Assembly: GCF_007859765.1 (NCBI RefSeq)
Contig: NZ_SIHJ01000001.1
Location: 62,001-126,000 of the forward strand
Source: Posidoniimonas corsicana
Lineage (GTDB): Bacteria; Planctomycetota; Planctomycetia; Pirellulales; Lacipirellulaceae
DNA length: 64,000 nucleotides
Direction of reading: 5' to 3'
The translations under genes were made by a program, and so were the position numbers. The notes beneath the pieces were generated by a model. That model saw nothing but the letters and a program-made list of their open reading frames with translations. It ran no database searches and had not been told where the DNA came from. Below, in pieces: positions 9,501 to 17,154 of the stretch; the stretch's first letter is position 1, and each line of letters opens with the position of its first letter.

Positions 9501-10453
9501 AGGTCACCATTCGAGGGGTCGACTGGGAGCGGAAGCAATGGAACCGCGACAGGTCCGCCTACAACCTGATCCAAGGATCCGGCCTGAACAGCCTCAACGG
9601 GCGCGCGATTGTGCCCACAGAAGTCAAGGCAAGAGTCTCGGATGAGGACGGGTACTTCGAGTTCACCGGACTCCCCGCCAACGTCCGCTGGGATTTGGAC
9701 GTGCGTCCCAAGGGCGTTTCCCCCCGCAGGATTACAGTCGTTACCGGTGAGCCGAACTTTGAGATGCTTGATGTCTTGAAGAGCTACGGCGGTGACTTCG
9801 AGCTGGTGTTTCCGAGGCCTCGGCAGGTCACGTTCCGCGTGGTCTACAGCGACACCGGCCAGCCAGCGCAGGGGGTTGGAGTGGGGGCCACCGTTACCCA
9901 AGCCGGCTTCTGGGAGACCACCGCCGAGAACGGGCTGGTCACGGCGCCCCTGGCGGATGGTTCGTACGACCTCGGTATCTTCCCGCGCTTTGGAACGCCC
10001 TATTTGAAAGCAGAGCGTCAGGTGCTCGTTTCTGAAGAGAGCGTACGCAAACCGATAGAAATCGAGATGGACCCGGCGGCGGTCGTCGAGATCTTGGTGC
10101 TTGACGAGAGTACAGGCGAGCCGTTGGAGGGCGTCGATGTCTGGTGGGAAGAGAAGAGGCATGACGGCAGGCCGTACCGCCAAGTCCGCGGCTATCGCAG
10201 CTGGGAAGTCGAGACGAGGATTTCCCACTACGAACGGCCTCGCACCGACACGGACGGCAAGGTGCGAGTGCTGTTCCCGCCGGGTGACTTACGCATCGGC
10301 GTTGGCCTAAGAGCCTATCCTGAAGGCTATCGATCGGGCGAAGAGAACGGGCGAACAATCACATGTCGACCTGGCGAACCGACGAGGGCAGTCTACAAGC
10401 TGAAGTCCACTAGCCCTCGGCCGCCTAGCGAAAGGGGTGGTGATTCACCCTAA
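6548..10453 (+). CDS. BlaR1-like M56 metallopeptidase sensor with carboxypeptidase-regulatory repeats
   Basis: About 1301 residues from ATG 6548 (GTG 6545 is the alternative). The N-terminal half has several membrane segments (about 20-45, 52-72, 168-190, 372-395). The M56 zinc peptidase motif HELAH lies near residue 267, with the third ligand region REQACDD near 308. Instead of the penicillin-binding sensor of classical BlaR1, a long extracytoplasmic part follows. From about residue 840 it holds Ig-like carboxypeptidase-regulatory units (VAGRATNEQGEPIPGAKIYL, FRGRIVNDLGEPLPDAEVTI). Partner BlaI is coupled upstream. By analogy with the family, ligand sensing outside would activate the cytoplasmic-facing peptidase and relieve BlaI repression; the ligand is unknown. 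Confidence 0.9.
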   Translation: MIAGLLQMLSSVGLVIAPDVLVDTLAKATLLLLLALLSCAALRRASAASKHYLLGLTVGSLCLLPLLSAFGPQLQVLPASWTLALHAQLPLTASAPSNASESGFKSRSVSPIDEAGSPVPLTGEHSPTADLPLVMDRPANATEAGILASAATTADANDESARTWLPVAWQSFAVLWLLGCMTLLARLAAAMVRLRKAAVQAAALEEPSWLSLTEELATGLGMSRRVWLVKSGQAAMPMTWGVWRPHILLPADCDAWSPERKRVVLLHELAHIQRRDSGWLMLTELVRAVYWVHPLVWVAARQMTAYREQACDDRVLNAGHTPTDYAEHLLHIATQSAGAMPPCAAAIGMARASELEGRVRLILDSARNRSALSRALAGGLALLLAAVAFPLAILHAAEQSGPAAPNESAAPAFARELQGGKIELLAIGAPKSDPPQWWAPDGTPLVNVSWTLQGVDDRRRSDHESISRAFVYRATNINGATAGFGITPVRRFLGVIVAGENGEPSEAYQAVVADLDKSQKAATFFFTADEEQVAFEGLPLEPNENVPPVEPPEGRPGGSMAPQLIGDRYLVCPVTTELQRVLLGNLGGAPSRASVCLLVNAASFGSLDDIHDQSEGMDELRAILPKLLVPSDSRETSVRLIDPGDADFTFDQRRQRMQKLERLLTDTCQQAGFEPVRVTHTFGVDRRPGEDFQWSRYVQEAQQATLDRDASQENIVELGVLRVASVHTLLAYRLSGADCIVDVAPIVRDADGARFVEDVLPMVKSAIEKLHPAGGDKLLIRLRYSKTAKEEIEQWVQWDNPRKKQFGQELSFERVSVSQSGIAPSEEDEAGPAEGRPEEYEYPLSVAGRATNEQGEPIPGAKIYLAACTPGYKRLAETITDERGDYRFENVPLPIKRADTNRGRDSGGFEVFGVADGYALSWRPTKYLDPTRAVVDDTSPSKPPGDRKTIYGREEGVSLDLTFGKPTSFRGRIVNDLGEPLPDAEVTIRGVDWERKQWNRDRSAYNLIQGSGLNSLNGRAIVPTEVKARVSDEDGYFEFTGLPANVRWDLDVRPKGVSPRRITVVTGEPNFEMLDVLKSYGGDFELVFPRPRQVTFRVVYSDTGQPAQGVGVGATVTQAGFWETTAENGLVTAPLADGSYDLGIFPRFGTPYLKAERQVLVSEESVRKPIEIEMDPAAVVEILVLDESTGEPLEGVDVWWEEKRHDGRPYRQVRGYRSWEVETRISHYERPRTDTDGKVRVLFPPGDLRIGVGLRAYPEGYRSGEENGRTITCRPGEPTRAVYKLKSTSPRPPSERGGDSP

Positions 10454-10543
10454 GTGCAGAGGACGCCAAAGCCGTCTGCAACTCGCAGTTTCTCCACGGC
10501 TCAGCGGATGGACCGGCTGCAGCTGCTTGCGTGGAGGCGTTAA

Positions 10544-10574
10544 CTGCCGAAGTGACGGGCGCCGACGCGAGTTC
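10544..10574 (+). repeat. 31-bp direct repeat, copy 2
   Basis: Matches 5880-5910 at 30 of 31 positions. See copy 1. It closes the blaI-blaR segment on its downstream side. Confidence 0.75.
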
Positions 10575-10627
10575 TGGGGCCGCTGTCCCGACCGCCCTGC
10601 AGTGGACGCCGGGTACCCACTTCAATA

Positions 10628-10645
10628 CTGCTGGCAAGCCAGCAG
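10628..10645. repeat. REP-like extragenic palindrome
   Basis: Eight-bp arms CTGCTGGC/GCCAGCAG are separated by AA, and the element stands between blaR and the LRR gene. It could act as a terminator-like hairpin for blaR, although no T-run follows. Confidence 0.6.
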
Positions 10646-10776
10646 CGGCACCCGGCGGAAGCCAAGTCTTGTGACTAGCTGTTCCTACACTGCCTGTTCG
10701 GCATCGCTATAGTAACCGCTGACCTGCCGTGTCATGGTTGTGGTTAGAACCAGCATCATTGCTGCGAGACGCAATT

Positions 10777-11586
10777 ATGGAATCGCACCCGAAGCACCGC
10801 GTAGTCGTCGAAAACCCTAATCGATGGTTTCGATTTAGTTTGCGGTCTTTTCTTCTCATAGTCACGGCCACATGCGTTTGGCTTGCCTACGCATCAAATC
10901 GCGCCCGAACCCAGAGGGCTGCCGTTGATCGCGTGTATGGGCTGGGCGGTCACATCGGTTTCGACTACCAGTTCGATACCAAGATGAACTGGAGGAAGGA
11001 CCCACAACTTCCCGCACCCGTGTGGCTGATCGATCTGATTGGCGAAGACTACGCACGCTCTATCGAAGTAGTCAACTTCGATGACGGATCTGACCCGAAC
11101 GACGACGACTTAGAAGCGGTCGAGCGTTTCGCCGACCTGAAGCAACTCACCCTTATGAATCGGGAACGGATTACGGACGCGGGTCTCCGACACCTGCGTG
11201 GACTGTCGCGATTGGAAGTCCTTGCTCTCAATGGCACAAGGGTTCGCGGCGAAGGCCTTAGGCATCTTGTCGACATGCAAGAGTTGACTGGACTGACGCT
11301 TGACAACACGCCGCTCACCGACAACGCATTGCAATACATTGGTGAACTCAGGAATCTTGAGTGGCTTCATTTGAGTAATACTAAAATCACGGACGATGGC
11401 CTGCGTCACCTTTCCGCTCTGCCTTACTTGAAAGGCATTCAATTGCGTGAGACATCGATAACTGATGATGGAATCAGGCATCTTTCAACAATGACTTCTT
11501 TGAAGAGTGTGTTACTCGGCGACGGCGTAAGCCAGGAAGGGCGAGCTTGGCTGCGGGATCAACTACCAGGTTGCAACGTGCAGTGA
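10777..11586 (+). CDS. Single-pass membrane leucine-rich-repeat protein
   Basis: The protein has 269 residues from ATG 10777; an in-frame GTG at 10729 would add a segment without obvious function. A basic N-terminus (WFRFSLRSFLLIVTATCVWLAYAS) is followed by one membrane segment at about residues 20-40. The C-terminal half has at least five LRR units of about 24 residues, for example ITDAGLRHLRGLSRLEVLALNGT and ITDDGLRHLSALPYLKGIQLRET. This Asp-Asp-Gly-Leu-Arg-His-Leu type is common in planctomycetes. It is probably a surface or periplasmic recognition protein with unknown partner. Its base composition is visibly more AT-rich than the integrase, so it may be a separate acquisition. It stands alone. 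Confidence 0.85.
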   Translation: MESHPKHRVVVENPNRWFRFSLRSFLLIVTATCVWLAYASNRARTQRAAVDRVYGLGGHIGFDYQFDTKMNWRKDPQLPAPVWLIDLIGEDYARSIEVVNFDDGSDPNDDDLEAVERFADLKQLTLMNRERITDAGLRHLRGLSRLEVLALNGTRVRGEGLRHLVDMQELTGLTLDNTPLTDNALQYIGELRNLEWLHLSNTKITDDGLRHLSALPYLKGIQLRETSITDDGIRHLSTMTSLKSVLLGDGVSQEGRAWLRDQLPGCNVQ

Positions 11587-12164
11587 ACTCGGTGAATGCT
11601 GAGGGCTGCTGAGCGGCCGAATGCATTGGCTTAGCCCGGCCGATCGAGCCTTGACCAGCAACTCGCAAATGAGGAGCCGTCTGCCGGGCGCCACTGCTGG
11701 CTCTGCCCAGCAATGCGAAGCGGGTACGCGGTGTCCACCTCCGGACAAGCCGGACAGTGTCGCCATCGAACCCGCGTCGGTCAGCTCAACCTCGGTGGTT
11801 CCGGAGCCGGCTCCAACTGAGCGAGGCTGCATCGACTTCGCTGAGCTCCCGATGGAGCGTGCACTCGGCGGAGTCGCTATCGCCGGACACCTCTGCGACT
11901 TCGGAGGTCTTCTGTGGTAGCCAGTCCCAGCCTCTGCACCTGCCCCGATTTGAGCCTGAAGGGTCGTTAGCGTGGTGGCCCGAAACTCCTTCGGAGTTTA
12001 CGTCCGACGCAGGTTTGCGCTGGCAATGGAGAGCGTCCGCTTGGAACCGAACTGGAAGAATTCGAGACGCATAAGGGATGCCCTACGTGTCACGCTAGCG
12101 CAAGCAAGAATAATCGAAGACGCGAGGCACTGCCGCCGCCAAATCTTCCACGAAAGAAGCAATA
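11587..12164. other. Intergenic region with planctomycete-type repeats
   Basis: No credible gene in 578 bp. It holds the degenerate palindrome around 11691-11715 and a hairpin AAACTCC-TTC-GGAGTTT (11983-11999). The following bases repeat the 5735-5755 segment. The hairpin could terminate the LRR transcript or the convergent ABC-3C operon. Confidence 0.55.
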
Positions 12165-14027
12165 TCACTTCGGGAAGAATCCGTATCGCATCCCGCGTCC
12201 AACTTGTTTTGAGAAGTGTACATGGTTCGCGGAACGTTGCACGGCCTTCGGAGGGTCTTCATTCTCGAACACGATCACTTGAACATCTTCTTCCCAATCT
12301 GCCAATGATTTGTAGAACGCCCCCTTTACATCTTTCGCCTTCACTCGCTCGACTGCATCAGGCTCACGGTATGCAACCAATGGCGAATCGAGGACAACTA
12401 GTCCCGGATGTTGTCTATCCTTGCTGCGACAGTACCACATGAGTGCGACTATGAACGCAGAATAGGTAAGTGCTCTAATGCCCTTTCCGTGACTCTTGCG
12501 ATCCTGACCTGCAATTACAATATCTTGGTTTTCTTCGCTGAAGGTGACTCGGCCAGACTCAGGGAAGTTCCATTCTTCCAGCAGTTCCTCAACGAACTGG
12601 CAGAATTCTGTGGACTCACTTGTCTTTGCAGTTGCAACATCAGCCTCATTTCGCTTTACCTTCTTCTTCCGGGATGAGGCAATGCTATCTCTCCGCTGCC
12701 GCAAAGCTGAAATCTGCAATGCCAGACCTTCAGCTCGCTCAAGCTTCGCTCGCACGTCTAGAAGCTCGGATAGCTCTTCTCTATTCACCACCTCTGCTGG
12801 TCGAAGTTCATTTTCGATCTCTTCTGCAATTCGCTGATACCGCCGCCGATCTCTCTCGTTGCCTCTGCCTTTCTGCTCCATTTCGTCCCGAAGATCGGAG
12901 AGCGTTGCATCTAAATCCTCTCGGAGCAGATTGATCTTACGAATCTCTTCTTTGCACGCCTCTTGCAACGACGCCACATCTACGCTTGCGGCACCTTCCT
13001 CAATCTCTAGACCTGATGTCCCGCAAACTGGGCAACTTGCACCTGGCAACTGAGACAACGTGTAGGCAGCCTCTGCTACGGCATTGAGTCGCTCCACATC
13101 ACTATCGTAGTGCTTGTTCAGTAACACGAAGCGATTCTCGAGTCTCTCAAGAACCTCCAGCCTTGCAGTGCGTCGTTGGACTTGACTCCAGAGTACGCGA
13201 CGCTGCTCTTGACGTTCATGCAATCGACTTCTGTCTAAGGCAACAGACTCCGTCAGTTCAGAAACCGTGTTGGCTACCTTTTCTAGCTGTTCACTAATTT
13301 CATCAGGGGAGTCCGTGAGTTCGCGTAGAGCCTTCTCTGTCTCCTCAATCAGCACTTCGATTGCCTCCACCTGTGCCTCGCGTCGAACCTTCTCTTCGGT
13401 TGCCGGGCGGGTTGCAATAACAGAGCTGTCATCGACGCCGGTTAGAAGGAATCTAAAAAACGACTCTTCGACTGTGCGATTGGTGAAACTGCCAGTCGGG
13501 TGAATAGGCGACCGCGTCGTATAGATGTGCTCCTCTGAAATAAGAGTCATATGGGCAACGTCGCGGAACGTGACATTGCGAGTCTTTCCAGACTTGTTCG
13601 TTCGAATTTTTACATCGAGCAGATTGGTCAGCGACAGGTAGAATCCTGATGCGTTGTCGGTGGCACCTGCACGATGCTTCTGCTTAAGGGTGGTTGGCTC
13701 TTTGTTCTCGCCAACCTCCGCCAGTTTCCCGGAGTACAGATTGAAATCGCCGCCCCGCAATGACCGTTCTAGGGTAAAGGCGTCTCCCCCCCAGGTCTCG
13801 ATCTCGAACCACAGCTTTTCGTACCCCTTACTCTCATCGATTGTCTTAGGCGGTGTTTCGCCTCCAAGCATGTAGTTAATGCAATCGACGAGATAAGACT
13901 TGCCTGTGTCGGATGCTCCCGACACAACATTCAGTCCACGCGAGAATGTCAGGGACGCAGGCTCCTTACTTTTCCCGGTGAGGGTGAGACCAGTGATCAA
14001 GAATCCGGGGAGGTTAGCCTTAGCCAT
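12165..14027 (-). CDS. ABC-3C system ATPase (SMC/Rad50-like)
   Basis: 620 residues from the ATG at 14025-14027, which overlaps the stop of the middle-component gene by 8 bp. The N-terminus carries Walker A GASDTGKS (residues 37-44). Two coiled-coil arms (about 205-320 and 350-470) flank a zinc-hook-like CPVC at 332-335, and a C-terminal head has a Walker B-like strand HPGLVVLDSPL. This is the RecN/SbcC-type ATPase of ABC-three-component systems (DUF3732-like C-terminus), which are predicted counter-invader systems. The ATPase probably senses foreign nucleic acid and licenses the effector. It is the last gene of a three-gene minus-strand operon. The whole operon is more AT-rich than its surroundings, consistent with cargo. 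Confidence 0.88.
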   Translation of the reverse strand: MAKANLPGFLITGLTLTGKSKEPASLTFSRGLNVVSGASDTGKSYLVDCINYMLGGETPPKTIDESKGYEKLWFEIETWGGDAFTLERSLRGGDFNLYSGKLAEVGENKEPTTLKQKHRAGATDNASGFYLSLTNLLDVKIRTNKSGKTRNVTFRDVAHMTLISEEHIYTTRSPIHPTGSFTNRTVEESFFRFLLTGVDDSSVIATRPATEEKVRREAQVEAIEVLIEETEKALRELTDSPDEISEQLEKVANTVSELTESVALDRSRLHERQEQRRVLWSQVQRRTARLEVLERLENRFVLLNKHYDSDVERLNAVAEAAYTLSQLPGASCPVCGTSGLEIEEGAASVDVASLQEACKEEIRKINLLREDLDATLSDLRDEMEQKGRGNERDRRRYQRIAEEIENELRPAEVVNREELSELLDVRAKLERAEGLALQISALRQRRDSIASSRKKKVKRNEADVATAKTSESTEFCQFVEELLEEWNFPESGRVTFSEENQDIVIAGQDRKSHGKGIRALTYSAFIVALMWYCRSKDRQHPGLVVLDSPLVAYREPDAVERVKAKDVKGAFYKSLADWEEDVQVIVFENEDPPKAVQRSANHVHFSKQVGRGMRYGFFPK

Positions 14028-14556
14028 TGCTACCCTCCGAATCCCACTCCTGTATGAACTCGAACTCGCTTCCCCATCTGTCCAAATTGCGATTGAAGAA
14101 GTCGCTAAGTTCACTGTCCGGCATCTGTCCGAACGCCCTGGCAATCCACGCCGCACGCCTCCGCAGAGACTGGGTGTACGGTGCCGTCAGTGCCTCGATG
14201 AATGATGCTGCCGACTCTGATGCTGCGTAGTGAAATCCGGAGGCATCAACAACTGTGTCTACAAGGCATCTGGACAACATCAGTCGGATGCCATCCTCCA
14301 CGAGGCGGCGTCGGACAAGAAACTCGTTCGACCTGAACGGTGTTGGTGGGTGAAGACTATCAGGGCCGCTAGGGGCATCACCGGAATGGACGATCAGGTA
14401 GTCGAAGAACACAAGCCGCTGCAAGTCATATCGACGTGGAAACGCTTCGTACAGCACGCACAGCGACCGCAACCCAGTTTCAACGGGGTGATTAAATGGT
14501 CGTCCGGACCGATGGGGCCTTTCAGAACTCCTTGCGGCATCATGCACGTCAGTCAA
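14020..14556 (-). CDS. ABC-3C system middle component, MC2 type
   Basis: 178 residues. The conserved block RPFNHPVETGLRSLCVLYEA, then YDLQRLVFFDYLIVHSGD, LHPPTPFRSNEFLVRRRLVEDG and YTQSLRRRAAWIARAF, is the pattern of the MC2 linker proteins that join the ATPase and effector in ABC-three-component systems. The start is uncertain: no ATG precedes the conserved block, so TTG at 14556 or GTG at 14547 must be used. TTG overlaps the effector stop by 8 bp and suggests translational coupling. The stop overlaps the ATPase start by 8 bp. Tight overlaps on both sides indicate co-translation of the three components. Confidence 0.88.
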   Translation of the reverse strand: MTDVHDAARSSERPHRSGRPFNHPVETGLRSLCVLYEAFPRRYDLQRLVFFDYLIVHSGDAPSGPDSLHPPTPFRSNEFLVRRRLVEDGIRLMLSRCLVDTVVDASGFHYAASESAASFIEALTAPYTQSLRRRAAWIARAFGQMPDSELSDFFNRNLDRWGSEFEFIQEWDSEGSNG

Positions 14557-15646
14557 CCCATTTTAGACGGAGATCGTTTACAAGCTGATGACAGACACCG
14601 CGTCGGTCAGGTGATCGCAGCACACTCAGCAATGGATGGCTAGTTATTGCGAGCTGCACCGCAGCCTGAGTAGTCGCGACCGCTCGTCGGTATCCATCGT
14701 CGTGGGCTTCCAAATACGATTCTTGGACCCCGTCACAAATCTCATCCTGCAAACGCTCGTACTCTCCGTCTGGTAAATGATCGCGGGAAAACTCCTTCAG
14801 CGATTCGGCAGAGTAGAAAGACTTGCGAGACAACTGAAAATGGCTGTCAAGATTGCCCCAAGAAGTCAAATCGACTGGAGAGGCTATTGGCGTCTTCTTG
14901 TGATCGCCATATGCCTTTAGCAACTCGGCAACGTAGGGCAGTTCGCTCGGAGCTAGCTGCGATGGTGGGTCCGGTGCATCGGGCCGATTCGGAAGCCCTC
15001 CGCCAAACCGGTGAACGTGCCACCGCGTACCTGCGTGTTCTCTCAACACCGACAGCACCGGCTTGAAGCTAATTGAATCGAAAGGATACGAATCAATGTG
15101 CTTCTTTAGTCTGGCGGTTAGAGTGACAGGTTTCTTCGTGATGCTGTCTTGGCAGTACTTGGCCCAATTCGCATAGAGCTTAGTCCGCAAAGCGTCTGGG
15201 GTATGAAAGAGCCGGGCAAGACTGGTGCCCACGTCTTGTGGAGCAACAAAGTAGTAGTTCTCAGGCTTGGTGTATTGCTTGGTGTGCGTATAGTACATCA
15301 GCTTTCCAAGCTCAATCCAGACATCGCTTGGTCGGAGTGAGTGGTCGTAGTGCTTGCATTGGAAATTGTCCCACTTTGCCGTCGGACCAGGCTTGTCAAT
15401 GAACGCCATGACATCCCTGCCCATGTCTCCTGCTCCACCGCATCGCCAAACGTCGCTATACCGGCTTCTCAACGCATCCGCCCATTCCTGGGTAAACTCC
15501 TCCCACTCGCCCGACGAAAACAACCTAACTCTCTGCAACGGTGGAACGGGTGGCCCCGAGACAACATTGCTAGCAGCGATGGAGGCCGATACCGTTGGCG
15601 TGGGTATTGGAGCGGCTGACAGGGCTTTAGGTTTGGCAGTGGACAT
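14549..15646 (-). CDS. ABC-3C effector: restriction-endonuclease-like N-terminus plus ABC-3C C-terminal domain
   Basis: 365 residues from ATG 15644-15646; a TTG at 15709 would add 21 low-complexity residues. After a Pro/Ala-rich lead, residues about 45-125 look like a restriction-endonuclease fold: WEEFTQEWADALRSRY, GAGDMGRDVMAFID (acid), then WDNFQCKHYD, where QxK fits the catalytic E/Q-x-K motif. The rest, ending SYLEAHDDGYRRAV...QLVNDLRLKWVD, fits the C-terminal domain that docks effectors onto ABC-3C ATPases. It is predicted to cut nucleic acid when the complex is triggered. First gene of the operon, transcribed toward 12165. Confidence 0.8.
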   Translation of the reverse strand: MSTAKPKALSAAPIPTPTVSASIAASNVVSGPPVPPLQRVRLFSSGEWEEFTQEWADALRSRYSDVWRCGGAGDMGRDVMAFIDKPGPTAKWDNFQCKHYDHSLRPSDVWIELGKLMYYTHTKQYTKPENYYFVAPQDVGTSLARLFHTPDALRTKLYANWAKYCQDSITKKPVTLTARLKKHIDSYPFDSISFKPVLSVLREHAGTRWHVHRFGGGLPNRPDAPDPPSQLAPSELPYVAELLKAYGDHKKTPIASPVDLTSWGNLDSHFQLSRKSFYSAESLKEFSRDHLPDGEYERLQDEICDGVQESYLEAHDDGYRRAVATTQAAVQLAITSHPLLSVLRSPDRRGVCHQLVNDLRLKWVD

Positions 15647-16066
15647 TGGGCAGCTATGACGAGAGAGCGAAGCGGTAGCGTTTATCGCATCGTGTCGCCC
15701 GTCCCGCAATAAAGGCTCAAAGATCGCGTAGACGTCATGACCATGAAATTATGACCTATACTTTCCGTAAGCCCCCACGCCAACCCCGATCCAAGCTGAC
15801 CAAGTGGCTCAAGGAAGCCGAACCGCTGCCGCGTCCATCGAGGATGGAAACCCAACCGGGGTAGCAGTTAAAGCGCCAGTTGACGTTAGTTTTCGGCTAC
15901 GGAAGTGGCGTTCTGCAGCACAGTCCTGGCCGTCAATGTGCTGCAAGAATGTGAATCGGTTTTGATAGACTGCTGCATTCTACGCAAGTGAGTCCTGCGT
16001 CGGTCCGACACGCCTGAGGCTGTTGGGAGTATTGGGCGAGTAGTCGGCTCTTTCAGAATCGCTCGC
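15647..16066. other. Intergenic region, no gene seen
   Basis: About 420 bp between the defence operon and the vapC remnant. No credible frame on either strand. It should contain the ABC-3C promoter, but no convincing -35/-10 pair was identified. Confidence 0.5.
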
Positions 16067-16477
16067 TCACGCGCCGCGGTAAGATATCAGGGTAACCCCC
16101 TGCAGATACTCAAAATCCTTGGCATTGTGCGTCACCAGAGGCACGCCAAGAACTTTGGCGGTGGCCGCGATCCAGCCGTCAGCGGTCTACAGCACGCGGC
16201 CCTGCCGCTTGGCCTCCCACGCTAGACCGGCCCACGCCTCGCAGAGTCGCTGAGTCACGCCGTACTGCACATAGTATCGACTCAGGTGCTGCAGCATGCT
16301 CTGCTGCTTCTGCGCTCCCCAAGTTCGATTTAGCATGCCGAACTGGATTTCGGCGATGGTCATGAAGGAAACAAAGCACCGATGCCCCGCGATCGCGGGA
16401 GCGTAGTGCTGCTTGAACAGGTCATTCTGCCTGAACCCAAAAGAGACGACGTCCGTGTCGATGACCAGATCGCTCAT
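16067..16477 (-). pseudogene. vapC: vapC-like PIN-domain toxin with in-frame amber stop
   Basis: From ATG 16475-16477 the frame reads MSDLVIDTDVVSFGF (first PIN acid), SFMTIAEIQFGML (second acid) and so on to GRVL, then TAG at 16187-16189. In the same frame it continues without shift as TADGWIAATAKVLGVPLVTH, NAKDFEYLQG, to TGA at 16067. The continuation contains the third and fourth conserved acidic regions of PIN ribonucleases. A single CAG-to-TAG change would explain the break. The truncated 96-residue product lacks half the active site and should be inactive. It follows its antitoxin gene with a TGATG overlap, the usual vapBC arrangement. Confidence 0.85.
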
Positions 16478-16785
16478 CAGCGCACCCGCGGCGCGTCCTG
16501 CCCACGCCGCTCGCGTATCTCGTTCACGAACGCCTCGACCGACTCGCCCTCCGGCCAGAAGTCAGCACGCAGCGCCTCAGGGTCGGCGATGGGACCGACA
16601 CCCTGCTGCTGAGCCAACTGGTCGGCCTCCACATGCTCGGGGAGATCGCTGGCGCGTGGGAGCGTTTGAATTCGCTGAGCGTACTTGGCCATGGTGGCGA
16701 TAAACTCACCCGCTGAAGAGAACTGCCCAGACGCCAGCAATGTCTGAACCAGGTTGCCGGTTTCGTCGCTTACTTCGATTTGCAT
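16477..16785 (-). CDS. Antitoxin partner of the broken vapC
   Basis: 102 residues. The start at 16783-16785 is fixed by AAGGAGG 8 nt upstream; a longer upstream frame lacks such a site. The N-terminus MQIEVSDETGNLVQTLLAS with GEFIATMAKYAQ suggests a short DNA-binding segment followed by an acidic toxin-binding tail rich in Glu/Asp (PEALRADFWPEGESVEAF). The stop overlaps the toxin start by one base. With the toxin inactivated, the antitoxin may persist only as a regulator or as protection against related toxins. Confidence 0.8.
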   Translation of the reverse strand: MQIEVSDETGNLVQTLLASGQFSSAGEFIATMAKYAQRIQTLPRASDLPEHVEADQLAQQQGVGPIADPEALRADFWPEGESVEAFVNEIRERRGQDAPRVR

Positions 16786-16852
16786 TTCGGTTCCCTCCTT
16801 TGGCAATAGACCACCTACATTATCACAGAAAACCGGGCGAGGCCAAGGTTTT

Positions 16853-17140
16853 TTATACCCCATAGTGGTCGAGAGTCGCCTGAGCTTGCTGGAGCGACCG
16901 ACGCCGCTCGTGGAGGGTTGGAGGCTTGGGCCGCTCGGGCTCCGCTGAGGTGGCCTCGATAAATCGCTGGCACGCTTCCCGGCTGGTGAACCGGCGCCCC
17001 CCCACACGGACGGAGTCCAGCACGTGCCCCCGCACGCCCTTGAGCAGCCATCGCCAGAGGGTGGCTTCGCTCGGAGAGTTGGGAAAAACGTCGCGGGCCT
17101 GCCGGATGGTCAGCAGCGTTTCGGTAGTGGCGTCAATCAT
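16853..17140 (-). CDS. DUF1580 helix-turn-helix protein, possible excisionase
   Basis: 95 residues. The N-terminal half (TIRQARDVFPNSPSEATLWRW, LLKGVRGHVLDSVRVGGRRF, TSREACQRFIEA) is the planctomycete DUF1580 family, which resembles a MerR/excisionase-type winged helix. Its close homologue at 58850-59158 sits right against the element 2 integrase gene, which suggests a directionality-factor role or regulation of int. In element 1 it is the last gene of the transfer operon, 14 bp after the preceding gene. Function is inferred from context only. Confidence 0.8.
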   Translation of the reverse strand: MIDATTETLLTIRQARDVFPNSPSEATLWRWLLKGVRGHVLDSVRVGGRRFTSREACQRFIEATSAEPERPKPPTLHERRRSLQQAQATLDHYGV

Positions 17141-17154
17141 CGGAGTGCTCTGGT

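Larger units (their letters stand above)
10454..10776. other. Intergenic stretch with 31-bp repeat and REP-like palindrome
   Basis: It contains no gene. It holds copy 2 of the 31-bp repeat (10544-10574) and the palindrome CTGCTGGCAAGCCAGCAG (10628-10645) inside a larger segment with GGGTACCCAC and GGCACCCGG edges (10611-10655). A related, degenerate palindrome lies at 11691-11715. I associate such GCTGGC/GCCAGC intergenic palindromes with planctomycete genomes. Confidence 0.6.

Noticed and set aside
9077-10228. 383-codon minus-strand frame opposite blaR
   Set aside because: The plus strand encodes recognisable carboxypeptidase-regulatory repeats throughout; the antisense product has no motif and no ribosome site.
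6153-10453. Beta-lactam resistance regulator pair
   Set aside because: No beta-lactamase or penicillin-binding sensor domain is present; the BlaR-like protein has a different extracytoplasmic region, so the signal is unknown.
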